Assembly (NCBI GenBank): GCA_040771825.1
Contig: JAXGZG010000004.1
Span: forward strand, 310,001 to 374,000
Direction of reading: 5' to 3'
Length of the DNA stretch: 64,000 nt
DNA from: JAXGZG01 sp040771825
GTDB taxonomy: Bacteria; Bacillota; Sulfobacillia; Fermentithermobacillales; Fermentithermobacillaceae
Part shown: positions 30,091 through 39,283 of the stretch, piece after piece
Position numbering within the stretch: the first letter of the stretch is position 1
Layout: the number at the start of each line of letters is the position of its first letter
Translations under genes and position numbers: made by a program
The notes under the pieces: model-generated
Seen by the model: only the letters and a program-made list of their open reading frames with translations
Database searches by the model: none
What the model was told of the DNA's origin: nothing

Positions 30091-30858
30091 ATGGACGACT
30101 ACAGCTCAGAAGAACGCTACTCAAGGCAGACACAGATACCCCATATTGGCCAGGAAGGACAAGCTCGCCTTGCGGGCAAGAAGGTATTGATAGCCGGCGC
30201 AGGCGGTCTGGGAACACCTTGCGCTTCTTACCTAGCAGGCATGGGAGTGGGTCATATAGGCATAGTCGATAACGATGTGGTATCTCTATCCAACCTACCG
30301 CGTCAGTTCATGTACGGAACAGCCGATATTGGCCACGAGAAAGCCAAAGTCATCGCGGCTAGGCTTCATGGTGCCAACCCAACCATTCACATAGAGCCCA
30401 TCGTAACACGGATCGACCGGGGCAATGCAGGCAAGCTTATATCAGGCTATGATGTAGTGGCTTCGTGTTTGGATAACCTCGACACCCGCTACATTCTTAA
30501 CCAAGCCTGCGTCGAGGCCAGAATACCAATGGTTGAAGCGGGGATCATGGGCTTTACCGGGATAGTCACCGTGGTCAAACCGGGCCACGGCCCCTGCTAC
30601 CACTGTGTATTCCCACAAAAAGACCGTACCAATGAAGGCAGCGCAGACGCAAAGGGCCAAACGCCCTCTCCACCAGGGGTTCTGGGCTCTACCGCCGGAA
30701 CAGCAGGTTCCGTTCAGGCCGGAGAAGTGCTGAAACTCCTCCTGGGAATCGGCGAATCCTTAGTCGGACGCATGCTCCTTTTTGACCTGCTCAGGGCCGA
30801 TTTTCGTTTGGTCTCAGTAGCGAGGGCGCCAGAGTGCCCGGTCTGTGGACATATCTAG
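30091..30858 (+). CDS. ThiF/MoeB-family adenylyltransferase
   Basis: The 255-residue product is an E1-like enzyme that would adenylate the C-terminal Gly of a ubiquitin-like sulfur carrier (ThiS/MoaD type). It has YSRQTQIPHIGQEGQ at the start, the nucleotide loop IAGAGGLGTP, LPRQFMY with the catalytic Arg, and two zinc Cys pairs (CYHC and CPVCGH at the end). The Cys that forms the acyl-disulfide in some members is not evident. No sulfur-carrier gene is adjacent. ATG 30091 is chosen because homologues begin at YSRQ and GGAGGG lies 11 bp upstream; the upstream extension is unconserved-looking. Confidence 0.87.
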   Translation: MDDYSSEERYSRQTQIPHIGQEGQARLAGKKVLIAGAGGLGTPCASYLAGMGVGHIGIVDNDVVSLSNLPRQFMYGTADIGHEKAKVIAARLHGANPTIHIEPIVTRIDRGNAGKLISGYDVVASCLDNLDTRYILNQACVEARIPMVEAGIMGFTGIVTVVKPGHGPCYHCVFPQKDRTNEGSADAKGQTPSPPGVLGSTAGTAGSVQAGEVLKLLLGIGESLVGRMLLFDLLRADFRLVSVARAPECPVCGHI

Positions 30859-31001
30859 GCCACACGTCAAGCAACTCATCTCCGCTCAGATCGCAAGATT
30901 AATCTGGCTTGGATACCGCCGATTTCCACCCCTATTCGTAACCTCATAGGCAAAACCTCCTGGCGTCAAGGGAACAATAACCCCAGCGGGAGGTCTTGGT
31001 T

Positions 31002-32624
31002 ATGTCGAGAAGCGCGCCCATTAGGCACCAGGGAAACGATAGCCTCTTTCTAGCCGTAGAAATGTCCATCCTATCAACTCTGGTTGGCATTCCTCTGCAC
31101 ATTCATGCCGAGGGGCTGAGAGGCACTGGCAAGACCACAGTCATGCGGTGGGTTCAAGAAGCCATGCCATACATAGAAAGGGTGCCGGGGTGTCTTTATC
31201 AATGTGACCCGGAGCGTCCTCATTGTCCGGTTCATAACCCGGGCAATCGTTCCGGTCTCGAGCCTAACCCTAGGCCCGAGTCTCGCCAGGAGATAAAGTC
31301 AGAGAGATGCCCCATGCCCTTCGTGGAAATCGGGCACGGCGCCAAACTTGGAACCATTTTGGGAAGCATCGACCTTGAACGCCTGACAGACCCAAAAAAC
31401 CCGGCCGCTGCGTTGCTTCCGGGTTCAATTCCCATGGCACACCGGGGAATCCTGTTCGTAGACGAGGTTAACCGCCTAGCAGAGACAGCTCCTGAGATCA
31501 CAGACGTTCTTCTGTCGGTCATGGGAACGAAACCGGGCCGGGTCAAAATCGAGGAAGTAGGGCTGCCTCCGTGGGAACTGGACGTTCAGGCCTCGGTCTG
31601 GGCCGCATCGAACCCCGACGAAGACCCGGGGCCTTTAGAAGACATCCGCAAGCAACTGGCTGACCGCTTCGACTTAGTGGTGCCGGTTCAGCGGCCCAGC
31701 GACGCCTCAATTGTAGAACAACTTCTTGCTGAGAAGAGCAAAGCGCCCAGCAGAGTGCATGAAACGGCCGATAGCCCGAACCTGACCGCTAATGGCCCAT
31801 GCGGAGCCAAGACAGATCCCTGTGCCGCCGCAGACGCATCTGCCGCCCTCAACAAGATGGGCAACTCAGTTCAAGACTCAAGCGGTGCTGCGGAGTTCCT
31901 TCAGGGCATCCGCGCCAAGGCCCAGCGTTTTTCGGCCATCACAGTTCCGTCGGCCCTTCTCAAGTACATGGCCCAACTCTACGTGCAAAGAAACGTTGAA
32001 AGCCTCCGGGCCATCGAAGCCCTAGAGTTGGCGTCTAGGCTTGTGGCCTGCATAAGACAGAAGGACGAAGTAACTTTCGACGAACTCCTCACGGTCATGC
32101 CCCTAGTTTTAAGGCACCGGGTTGAACCCGCCACGCTGTCAGAAATACTGAAAGACCTGGAACTCAGAAAGGTTGCCGGGTCGCAACCCAAGGCTGAGGT
32201 CAAAGACGACTGGGCCGCTCCCTCCTCCGCAAACGGCGGCGAAGCGGAAGTCCCAAACCAACCGCCAACGATCCAAACTCCATGGCCTGACCTGCCTGAA
32301 ACTCAAAACAACACTAAACCCACGTGGTTTGAGAGGCTCCTTTCGAGATGTTCTGGAAAGGCGGTCCAGGGCAGTGAAGCGGCAAATCAAGGCGCTAGCC
32401 GCAAGACCGGAGGCAACCCAGCCCATGTCCAAGGCCAGACCCAAGGGCATACCCAGGGCCAGACCCAGGACCAGACCCAGGGCCAGACAGGTTCGTCTCA
32501 GAGACTCCCGGACCCGTCCACCCTGCCTCCTTCGTCCCCGCCTGATCCGGCCAGACGGATAAGCCTTCTGTCTTGGGAAGAACTAATCATGCCTCCTGAC
32601 TGCAAGGATACTAGGGCATACTAG
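31002..32624 (+). CDS. AAA+ ATPase of the magnesium-chelatase ChlI / MoxR type
   Basis: The 540-residue product has Walker A GLRGTGKTT near residue 40, Walker B ILFVDEVNRL, sensor WAASNPDED and an arginine-finger region QLADRFDLVVP, typical of ChlI/BchI-like AAA+ ATPases. A Cys-containing insert (CLYQCDPERPHCPVHN) lies between A and B and may bind a metal. After about residue 370 a Pro/Gln-rich tail contains imperfect GQTQ repeats. ATG 31002 is set by GGGAGG 8 bp upstream. Its stop abuts the VWA gene start (TAG-ATG). AAA/VWA pairs remodel or load metals into clients, and no tetrapyrrole pathway genes are near, so magnesium chelation is unlikely. Confidence 0.85.
   Translation: MSRSAPIRHQGNDSLFLAVEMSILSTLVGIPLHIHAEGLRGTGKTTVMRWVQEAMPYIERVPGCLYQCDPERPHCPVHNPGNRSGLEPNPRPESRQEIKSERCPMPFVEIGHGAKLGTILGSIDLERLTDPKNPAAALLPGSIPMAHRGILFVDEVNRLAETAPEITDVLLSVMGTKPGRVKIEEVGLPPWELDVQASVWAASNPDEDPGPLEDIRKQLADRFDLVVPVQRPSDASIVEQLLAEKSKAPSRVHETADSPNLTANGPCGAKTDPCAAADASAALNKMGNSVQDSSGAAEFLQGIRAKAQRFSAITVPSALLKYMAQLYVQRNVESLRAIEALELASRLVACIRQKDEVTFDELLTVMPLVLRHRVEPATLSEILKDLELRKVAGSQPKAEVKDDWAAPSSANGGEAEVPNQPPTIQTPWPDLPETQNNTKPTWFERLLSRCSGKAVQGSEAANQGASRKTGGNPAHVQGQTQGHTQGQTQDQTQGQTGSSQRLPDPSTLPPSSPPDPARRISLLSWEELIMPPDCKDTRAY
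32430..32489 (+). repeat. In-frame 12-bp tandem repeats (GQTQ)
   Basis: Degenerate copies of GGCCAGACCCAG inside the AAA gene encode QGQTQGHTQGQTQDQTQGQ. The unit is in frame and probably expands and contracts by slippage. Confidence 0.8.
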
Positions 32625-34346
32625 ATGACACTTTTCCCTCGGGATTCCACTTTGGGGCAGAGAAGCGCCGTCTCCCGTCTCTCCAGGATCTTATCTGATT
32701 CCTTGGCTGCGCGAGTAGGCGAGACTTCAGTGGTGTCCACCAAAGTTCATATGCAGGATGTGGCAATCCCCCAGGAAGTCGTGGCGCTCTGCAACAGCGA
32801 TGCCGGGCAGGTCTTCTACAACCGGGAGAAGGCAGGCGAAGTAATTCACATAGACGTTTTTCATTCGCCTGGGGTGATTGACCCCAAATCAGTAGCCAGA
32901 ACCCTTATCTCGGGCCTTTCAGGACTCAGGTTTGATGTTCACTCCAGTCTTTCCCGCACCGCTCCTTTGTGCCTTACCTCATTGGAAACCTTGTTCCCGT
33001 ATATCGACATCCAGACGGCGGGCGGGGGAGGGAGGCTCGACGGAGACTTGTGTTATGGGCAGGAGAAGGGCGTCAAAAGGGCGCACATGACCCACGTGCA
33101 CCTTACGGCGCTCAACACGCCGGAGGTAGTGGCAGCGATCTTTACTATGATCGCATCGACGGAGGTAGCCATCGAAGGCGAGGGTCTCGAACTTCGGAAG
33201 ATCCGCAAGGTCAGAGTGTCTCGAGGCGGCAGCCCGGCAGACATCAGCGACTACAGGGCAACTTCAGATTCACTCTTGAGAAACCTGCCCCACTCCGGCA
33301 GCGAAGCATCAGTCTACAGAAAAGAAGCCCTGGCCAGGCAGGCGGCCCGTGACGTAGGATCGGCAGCCGACACCTTGCGGATCCTTGAAGCGCTGGCAAA
33401 AGGACTTCGCGCAGGGGAGTTCGCAAGACTCCGACCGGAGACCGACAAGAGTTCCGATGAGATACGTCAAGGTCTCACTCGCTCACGCTTGGCGCGTTTT
33501 GATGGCCAGAAGTACACCCTCACAGAAGAAGGCGGTCTTGCCCTGGCCTTTCTCCGGGAGCACAGCTACGAGATCGAGTCATACTTGCGCAGGCTTTTGT
33601 GGTCTCTCCCATCCCAGAACATTCCTGCCGGCCAGAGAAAAGGCAAGAAGACTGAGGCCGGACAAAGCCGTGGCCGGTGTATCACGCTGCCCAGACAACG
33701 GGGCGAACACGCCGCGGAAATCGCCCTCCCTGAAAGCGTCATCAGCCATAGCGTGAGAACAAAGGGCTCACTGAGTCCGTTCCATCTCGAGGACCTGCGC
33801 TTTTCATATGTGAGGGCAAAGTCCCAGGCCCCAATCATCCTTCTCATGGATGCGTCGGCCTCCATGGCAGGTAGACGGATAGCCGCCGCCAAGGAATTGG
33901 CGCGCCACCTGGTGGTAACCGGCAGAGACAAGATCTCGGTGGTGGTCTTCCAAGATTCCGAAGTCAGGACAGTCTGCGAGTTTACGCGCAACCCTCGCAA
34001 ACTGGAAACGGGACTCAAGAGCGTCCAAGCCATGGGGTTGACGCCTTTGGCCAAAGGGCTCGAACGGGCCCTTGAACTTTCCTACAGGTCACCCAAGAAG
34101 CCCATTGTACTCTGCGTAACCGACGGAATACCAACCGTGCCATCCCACTCCATGTCCCCCATCGATGACGCCGTGGAAGCCGCCAAGGATCTGGCCCGAA
34201 GAGGAATCCGGTTAGGGTGCATCGGGCTGGAACCCAATCAGAGCTTTCTCAAACAGATGGTCACCGCCGCCAAAGGCACTTTGTACGTGGTGGACGAACT
34301 GGAGGCGTCTACCTTAGCCGCAATCGCCCGGAGGGAACGCGCCTAG
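32625..34346 (+). CDS. VWA-domain protein (chelatase D / CoxE-like partner)
   Basis: The C-terminal 190 residues form a von Willebrand A domain with an intact MIDAS: LLMDASASM (D-x-S-x-S), the Thr in GLTPLAKGL and LCVTDGIP. The N-terminal 380 residues include a helical region and a histidine/aspartate-rich segment, without other recognised domains. Directly linked to the AAA gene, it forms the AAA/VWA pair used by MoxR, ChlI/ChlD and CoxD/CoxE systems, in which the VWA subunit brings the client. The client is not shown; the amidase and decarboxylase downstream are in the same run. Confidence 0.85.
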   Translation: MTLFPRDSTLGQRSAVSRLSRILSDSLAARVGETSVVSTKVHMQDVAIPQEVVALCNSDAGQVFYNREKAGEVIHIDVFHSPGVIDPKSVARTLISGLSGLRFDVHSSLSRTAPLCLTSLETLFPYIDIQTAGGGGRLDGDLCYGQEKGVKRAHMTHVHLTALNTPEVVAAIFTMIASTEVAIEGEGLELRKIRKVRVSRGGSPADISDYRATSDSLLRNLPHSGSEASVYRKEALARQAARDVGSAADTLRILEALAKGLRAGEFARLRPETDKSSDEIRQGLTRSRLARFDGQKYTLTEEGGLALAFLREHSYEIESYLRRLLWSLPSQNIPAGQRKGKKTEAGQSRGRCITLPRQRGEHAAEIALPESVISHSVRTKGSLSPFHLEDLRFSYVRAKSQAPIILLMDASASMAGRRIAAAKELARHLVVTGRDKISVVVFQDSEVRTVCEFTRNPRKLETGLKSVQAMGLTPLAKGLERALELSYRSPKKPIVLCVTDGIPTVPSHSMSPIDDAVEAAKDLARRGIRLGCIGLEPNQSFLKQMVTAAKGTLYVVDELEASTLAAIARRERA

Positions 34347-34412
34347 TGGGTCGCCCGGGGCCCGTCGTGAATAGACTAATGGTCGTCAGGGGAAATGCGG
34401 GAGGTTTTGCCG

Positions 34413-35939
34413 TTGGAGATACTTCCGGGAATTGCGCGAGAGACGCAAAGGAGCCGCCTTGCCGAAGAAAGCGCCCAGAGCCGAGCGCCAATCATGGAAG
34501 CGCTAACGGGGTACCGGGAGGTTACGCGTTTCCACATGCCTGGACACAGAGGCGGTACAGGGGCCGACCCTGCGGCCACCTCGCTCTTGGGCCTTAAGGC
34601 CTACGCCAACGACGTCACAGGGGTGCCTGGTCTTGACGATCTTCACGAACCCTATGGCTGTATAAGAGAGGCTCAGGAACTGGCCGCCCAAGCCTTCGGA
34701 GCCGACCGCACTTTCTTCTCGGTCAACGGCACATCTGGCGCCATTCATACCATGGTGCTTTCTGTCATAGACGACGGAGACACGCTCATAATCCCCCGGA
34801 ACATCCACAAATCGGTCTTGGCCGCCATAGTGCTTTCCGGGGCCAAGCCGCTATTCGTCCCGAGCACCTACGATCCGTACCTGGGGCTTCCTCTGGGAGT
34901 TGACCCATCCTCCATGAAAGCGTGTATCGAGTCTAATCCCCAAGCTAAAGGGGCTCTTCTGGTGAACCCGACTTATTACGGTATCGCCACGGACCTGACA
35001 CCCATAGCCGAAGCCCTTCACCATAGAGACATGGTCCTTCTGGTGGATGAAGCACACGGGCCACACTGCCGGTTTCACCCGGCTCTGCCCAAGCCCGCTC
35101 TAGACGCAGGCGCCGACGCAGCGGCCCAAGGCGCCCACAAAATAATAGGCGCCTTCACACAGGCATCAATGCTCCACCTGAAAGGCGATCGCATGGATAG
35201 AGCCCGGCTCAAGGCCATCTACCAGTATCTCTCCACTACCAGTCCATCCTACCTGCTTCTTGCGTCTTTGGACGCTGCAAGGAGGCAGATCGCCCTTCAT
35301 GGAAGAGAACTCCTGGACTACGCTATCAACCTGGCAGACATCCTGAGGGAATCGGTCAACCGGATTCCCGGCCTGTACGCCTTTGGCCAAGACCTCATTG
35401 GAAAGCTTGGAGTCGACTACCTTGACCCTACCAAGGTGACAATAACCGTGCGCGATCTGGGGATCACCGGCTATCAGGCCGAGGTATTCCTGAGGAATCA
35501 GCGGGGGATCCAGGTTGAGCTTTCGGATCTCTACAATGTCCTGGTAATCGTCAGTTGCGGCAACACCGCCGCCCACGTGTATAGACTGCTAGACGGCCTT
35601 AGGGCGCTGGTGACAGCGGTCGGCCATGGAGACATCCCCAAGAACCTTATCTCGGCCCAAGAGTTCATACCCTATATCCCGGCTCAGCCCGAGATGCGTC
35701 TCACTCCCAAACAAGCGGCCAAGAGCCCCTGGGAGCGGGCTCTCCTGGCCGAGTCCAAAGACCGCATAAGCGCCGAAGTCGTTACGTGCTATCCGCCCGG
35801 CATACCCATTGTGTTCCCAGGTGAGGCCATAACCCAAGAAATTCTTGCCTACCTCGACGTGGTCAAAAACCTGGCATGGGGCATTTCTGGGCCTGAAGAC
35901 AGGACTCTGAACACACTCCGGGTGGTGAGGGAACAGTGA
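34413..35939 (+). CDS. Orn/Lys/Arg decarboxylase (PLP, fold type I)
   Basis: The roughly 508-residue product has the family motifs: RFHMPGHRGG, FSVNGTSGAIHTMVLS, LVDEAHGPHCRF and the PLP lysine segment AQGAHKIIGAFTQASML. It is the short (SpeA-like) Gram-positive form without the N-terminal wing domain of the E. coli enzymes. It would make a polyamine precursor (agmatine, cadaverine or putrescine); the substrate cannot be decided. TTG 34413 is preferred because GGGAGG lies 8 bp upstream; ATG 34395 is the alternative. It overlaps the amidase gene by 4 bp. Confidence 0.9.
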   Translation: MEILPGIARETQRSRLAEESAQSRAPIMEALTGYREVTRFHMPGHRGGTGADPAATSLLGLKAYANDVTGVPGLDDLHEPYGCIREAQELAAQAFGADRTFFSVNGTSGAIHTMVLSVIDDGDTLIIPRNIHKSVLAAIVLSGAKPLFVPSTYDPYLGLPLGVDPSSMKACIESNPQAKGALLVNPTYYGIATDLTPIAEALHHRDMVLLVDEAHGPHCRFHPALPKPALDAGADAAAQGAHKIIGAFTQASMLHLKGDRMDRARLKAIYQYLSTTSPSYLLLASLDAARRQIALHGRELLDYAINLADILRESVNRIPGLYAFGQDLIGKLGVDYLDPTKVTITVRDLGITGYQAEVFLRNQRGIQVELSDLYNVLVIVSCGNTAAHVYRLLDGLRALVTAVGHGDIPKNLISAQEFIPYIPAQPEMRLTPKQAAKSPWERALLAESKDRISAEVVTCYPPGIPIVFPGEAITQEILAYLDVVKNLAWGISGPEDRTLNTLRVVREQ

Positions 35940-36862
35940 CCGCCCAGATGCTAAACGCGTGGCCCGAGGTGAGCATGCCTTCTGGAGGGGTCACTATCTC
36001 GCGGATATGCTTTGAGTCAACATCTGCTCCTCTTGAGGTCAGTATAGGTCAACCGCGCCTGACCATGGAGGGAGACTACGAGATTGCTATAGCTATGGAA
36101 AACACAAACCTCATAATGGCCGAAGACAGTATTCTGGTGGCCGACGGGCTCATCAGAGGATTTCGCGTATTCTCAGACCGGCAGGGATCGACGCGCGTAA
36201 CCATCACGCTGGAACACCCCGTGGCGCCCGTAAAGGAGGAAGTCCCTGGCGCTCCATACCTTACTCGCTTCGTGTTCCACAGAGAGCCCCTCAGGCAAGT
36301 ATTCAAGGGGCGTCCGATCGGCATTGACCCGGGCCACGGCGGCAGGGATCGCGGACTAAGAGGCCCTGTGAACCTGCTGGAAAAGGACGTATCTCTGGCT
36401 ATTTCACGAGAGATTCAAAGCCTTCTTGAGAATTGCGGAGCAGTCCCTGTGATGACCCGCACCGCTGACATCACCATAGGCGACTGGGCACGCCTTGGGA
36501 CCCTAGAAGCCGGGGCCGCCGAGCTCTGCGTCCAGGTGCACGTATCCGGTGACCGGGACCCCAACTACCAGAAGTATAGATTGTTTACGAAAAAGGGATG
36601 TGACAAGTCCGCCGCCTTAGGCATGACCATCTGTGAAGCGCTTCTAGAAAGGATGGGCACGAGAATAGACAATCCGGAAGTCCTCTTGGACTCCCAATGG
36701 GACAGCGCAAGTTTCCCGGTGGTCCGGGTCGAGCCCTTATGCCTCACCCACTATGTCGACGAAGCCAACTTCCGCGCACCCCTTTTCCGTAAGCGAACAG
36801 CCCAAGCTATCTACAACGGCATCCACAGGTTCATATCGGGATCCGGGAGGCCTACGCCATGA
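35936..36862 (+). CDS. N-acetylmuramoyl-L-alanine amidase (Amidase_3)
   Basis: The catalytic domain starts at residue about 125: IGIDPGHGGRDRG holds the first zinc His and the family signature, LLEKDVSLA the Glu ligand, and LCVQVHVSGD the second His. The expected final catalytic Glu appears near VRVEPLCL. The N-terminal 120 residues are beta-rich and may be an AMIN-like wall-targeting domain. No signal peptide is visible, which is odd for a wall hydrolase; it could act on turnover products or be exported another way. GTG 35936 overlaps the decarboxylase stop. Confidence 0.82.
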   Translation: MTAQMLNAWPEVSMPSGGVTISRICFESTSAPLEVSIGQPRLTMEGDYEIAIAMENTNLIMAEDSILVADGLIRGFRVFSDRQGSTRVTITLEHPVAPVKEEVPGAPYLTRFVFHREPLRQVFKGRPIGIDPGHGGRDRGLRGPVNLLEKDVSLAISREIQSLLENCGAVPVMTRTADITIGDWARLGTLEAGAAELCVQVHVSGDRDPNYQKYRLFTKKGCDKSAALGMTICEALLERMGTRIDNPEVLLDSQWDSASFPVVRVEPLCLTHYVDEANFRAPLFRKRTAQAIYNGIHRFISGSGRPTP

Positions 36863-37551
36863 CAACCGGCATCCGAGACCCTAAGTGCGGGTGGGATTCG
36901 GCCATCCTCTATCGAATCCGAACCCATCTCATTACAGAGAAAGACGACATGGCAGAGGTGATCGGCAGGTATGCCAAAAACGTTGCCCATCCTGGCGACA
37001 TAGTGGGCATAGCCGAATCGGTGGTGGCCATCACTCAGGGCAGAGCGATTCCGCCGGAGACTATCAACCCCAGTTGGATAGCGCGATTCATCGCGCGGTT
37101 TGCGCACCCTGACGCTTCGGTATCGGCGCCGCGGTCGATGCAGGTCGCGATGGACATGGTAGGTGTGCCCAGGATCCTGTTGGCGGCAGCAGCGGGACTC
37201 GCCGGCAAGATCCTCCAAAAACCCGGCCTCTTCTTCAGGGTAGCAGGGCACCAGGTGGCTGAGATTGACGACTCCGGAGGCACCATGCCTCCGTACGATC
37301 GCAGCATCATCCTGGGTCCAAAAAACCCCAATGCCACGGCAAGAAGGATCTGGCGCAAAACCGGGCTTTGGACTCTTATACTTGATGTCAACGACAAAGG
37401 CTGCGTGGACGTCCTGGGATCAAGCCTTTACCTTTCACCGGAACGCGAGGCATTCATCAAAAACCTTCTGAAAACGAACCCTTTTGGAAACGACGACCAG
37501 AAGACACCTTTGGTCATCATCAAACCCAGGCGCCGGGAGAGGTGCGCGTGA
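36859..37551 (+). CDS. CofE-like (F420-0:gamma-glutamyl ligase family) protein
   Basis: The 230-residue protein resembles F420-0:gamma-glutamyl ligases and their bacterial homologues: YRIRTHLITEKDDMAEVIGR at the start, PGDIVGIAESVVAITQGRAI in the middle and IILGPKNPNATARRIW. True CofE sequences are about 250 residues with the same architecture. No other coenzyme F420 genes (cofC, cofD, fbiC) are present here, so its acceptor may be a different molecule. Its start overlaps the amidase stop (ATGA), closing the operon that began at 31002. It is convergent with PepV. Confidence 0.75.
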   Translation: MTTGIRDPKCGWDSAILYRIRTHLITEKDDMAEVIGRYAKNVAHPGDIVGIAESVVAITQGRAIPPETINPSWIARFIARFAHPDASVSAPRSMQVAMDMVGVPRILLAAAAGLAGKILQKPGLFFRVAGHQVAEIDDSGGTMPPYDRSIILGPKNPNATARRIWRKTGLWTLILDVNDKGCVDVLGSSLYLSPEREAFIKNLLKTNPFGNDDQKTPLVIIKPRRRERCA

Positions 37552-37594
37552 CAACCGCGGTCCGCGTCCTCTCCCAGGCCATCACGCTCATAAC

Positions 37595-39043
37595 CTACGT
37601 GGCAAGAGCAAACAAAGACCTTGCGTATATCCGCACCAGCTGAAGCAAATCGTCTACAGACACCCTTTCGTCGGCCTGGTGAGCCAGTTCAGGCGTACCA
37701 GGCTTGGCAGGACCGAAAGCCACTCCCCCAGGGATGACTTTGGCGTAGGTACCGCCTCCAATAGCCACAGGCGGCGACATATCCCCGACTTCCTCCCGAT
37801 ATATCCTGAGAAGCGATTTCACCAGGAAAGAATCTGGATCGGTGTAGTGGGGCTTACCCACCCCAATCACCGTAAGCCTTACGGAGTCAGGCCTTGCGCA
37901 ATCTTCTGCTCGCTTCTTAAGTTCGTCTCCTGACACTTTGACCGGGTAACGCATGTTGTATGTGGCGCGGATGGTTCTGGTATCGCCTTTGACATACACC
38001 GCCGCTATCCCTAGGTTGCAGGTGAGTTTGCCGGATATGTCGTCTTGGGAAGCGATGTTGAGACCCCGTCCTTCTATGTCAGCCGCCTTACCTATGAACT
38101 CAAGGCCCTCAAAAACATCCAATCTTTGGCCCAAACTGGCCAACACTAGGCATAGGCCTGCCAAGGCGTTGGTGCCTTCTTCGGGCGTCGCGGCGTGAGC
38201 AGCCTTTCCTCTGACTGCCACTGTCAAGGTTCCCGGTCCTTTTGAGAACTCAAACTCCAAAGGACCCGGCCCACCGACGAAGTCTCTTGCCCGTCCTACG
38301 TGCCCCTTTAGAAAATCCGCAATTTCGTCTTGGCTGCCTTGGGGGACCTCCAATACCGCCACGGCCTTTTCTGTCACAATGTTGGGCCTTTCACCCCCGT
38401 ACAACTCAGAAAGGAGACAGTCGGCGTTTGGAGAGGGCGAAGCCGGAAGGTCGACTTCAACTTGCACATTCATGGAACCTTTCTCGGCGAAAACCAATGG
38501 GAAGACGGCATCAGGGGAAAACCCGTAGGTGGGTTGCTCCTCTACCTCAAAATAGCGGCGTACGCAGCGGAACCCCGATTCCTCGTTGCCTCCCACCACG
38601 TGGCGGATGCGGCGTTTCAAAGGAGCACCCGACTCCATAATAGCCCGCAAAGCATATAGGCAAGCCACGGTGGGGCCTTTGTTGTCCTGGGATCCCCGTC
38701 CGTATATCTGGCCGTCGAACACTTCGCCAAATGGGTCTTTGGACCAACCGGAACCTGCAGGAACGATATCCACGTGAGTCAAAGCCATCGCTATCTCCTG
38801 GCCCGCACCGATTTCGGCGTGAGCCGCAAACCCATCAACATTTCTTGTCTTCATGGCAAAAGCCGCAGCTTCATCCACGAACCAGTTTATGGCCCTGTCT
38901 ACCTCCTGGCCGAAAGGCTTTCCCGGGGAGCCTGGCGTCCCCACGCTGTCTATGCGGAGCACATCAAGCAATGACCGGACTATCTCGTCTCTGTGCTCTG
39001 GAATCCAGGAATCAAGGTAGGACGCAAATTGTTTTTCGTCCAT
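37595..39043 (-). CDS. pepV: PepV-type dipeptidase (M20 family)
   Basis: The 482-residue product has the metal-binding and catalytic residues of M20 peptidases in PepV order: H90-V-D92 in LTHVDIVPAGSG, D120 in GRGSQDNKGP, E154/E155 in GGNEESGFRC, and a His near the C-terminus (AHQADERVS). A lid/dimerisation insert lies in the middle. PepV cleaves unspecific dipeptides with an N-terminal free amino group and removes one Zn-bound carboxylate. ATG 39043 with GGAAGG upstream. Cytoplasmic. It stands alone on the minus strand. Confidence 0.93.
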   Translation of the reverse strand: MDEKQFASYLDSWIPEHRDEIVRSLLDVLRIDSVGTPGSPGKPFGQEVDRAINWFVDEAAAFAMKTRNVDGFAAHAEIGAGQEIAMALTHVDIVPAGSGWSKDPFGEVFDGQIYGRGSQDNKGPTVACLYALRAIMESGAPLKRRIRHVVGGNEESGFRCVRRYFEVEEQPTYGFSPDAVFPLVFAEKGSMNVQVEVDLPASPSPNADCLLSELYGGERPNIVTEKAVAVLEVPQGSQDEIADFLKGHVGRARDFVGGPGPLEFEFSKGPGTLTVAVRGKAAHAATPEEGTNALAGLCLVLASLGQRLDVFEGLEFIGKAADIEGRGLNIASQDDISGKLTCNLGIAAVYVKGDTRTIRATYNMRYPVKVSGDELKKRAEDCARPDSVRLTVIGVGKPHYTDPDSFLVKSLLRIYREEVGDMSPPVAIGGGTYAKVIPGGVAFGPAKPGTPELAHQADERVSVDDLLQLVRIYARSLFALAT

Positions 39044-39283
39044 TGGTTCGCCTTCCTTTCATGCCCCTTGGGCGGGACATTCAAAATCGTCTCCGCCATA
39101 ATTGTTCCGGGTTCACGGCCATTATCCTGCCGCACTTTTCGCAACTACCTTGGCTCACGGCAGTTCGCCCCGAATAGTTGAAGGCAGGACCCCCTATATG
39201 AGAGCCCTGCCCAAAACCCGCTTGATGAGTTCGTGGACGCACTGCTATCTTACCCAATGCCGCCGAACTCTCGACGTCTACCT

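Noticed and set aside
32430..32489. CRISPR-like repeats
   Set aside because: The repeats are 12 bp, contiguous and in frame inside a gene; no spacers and no cas genes in the window.
31002..34346. Magnesium chelatase for chlorophyll or cobalamin
   Set aside because: The AAA/VWA pair fits the fold, but no tetrapyrrole genes are nearby and the large subunit is absent.
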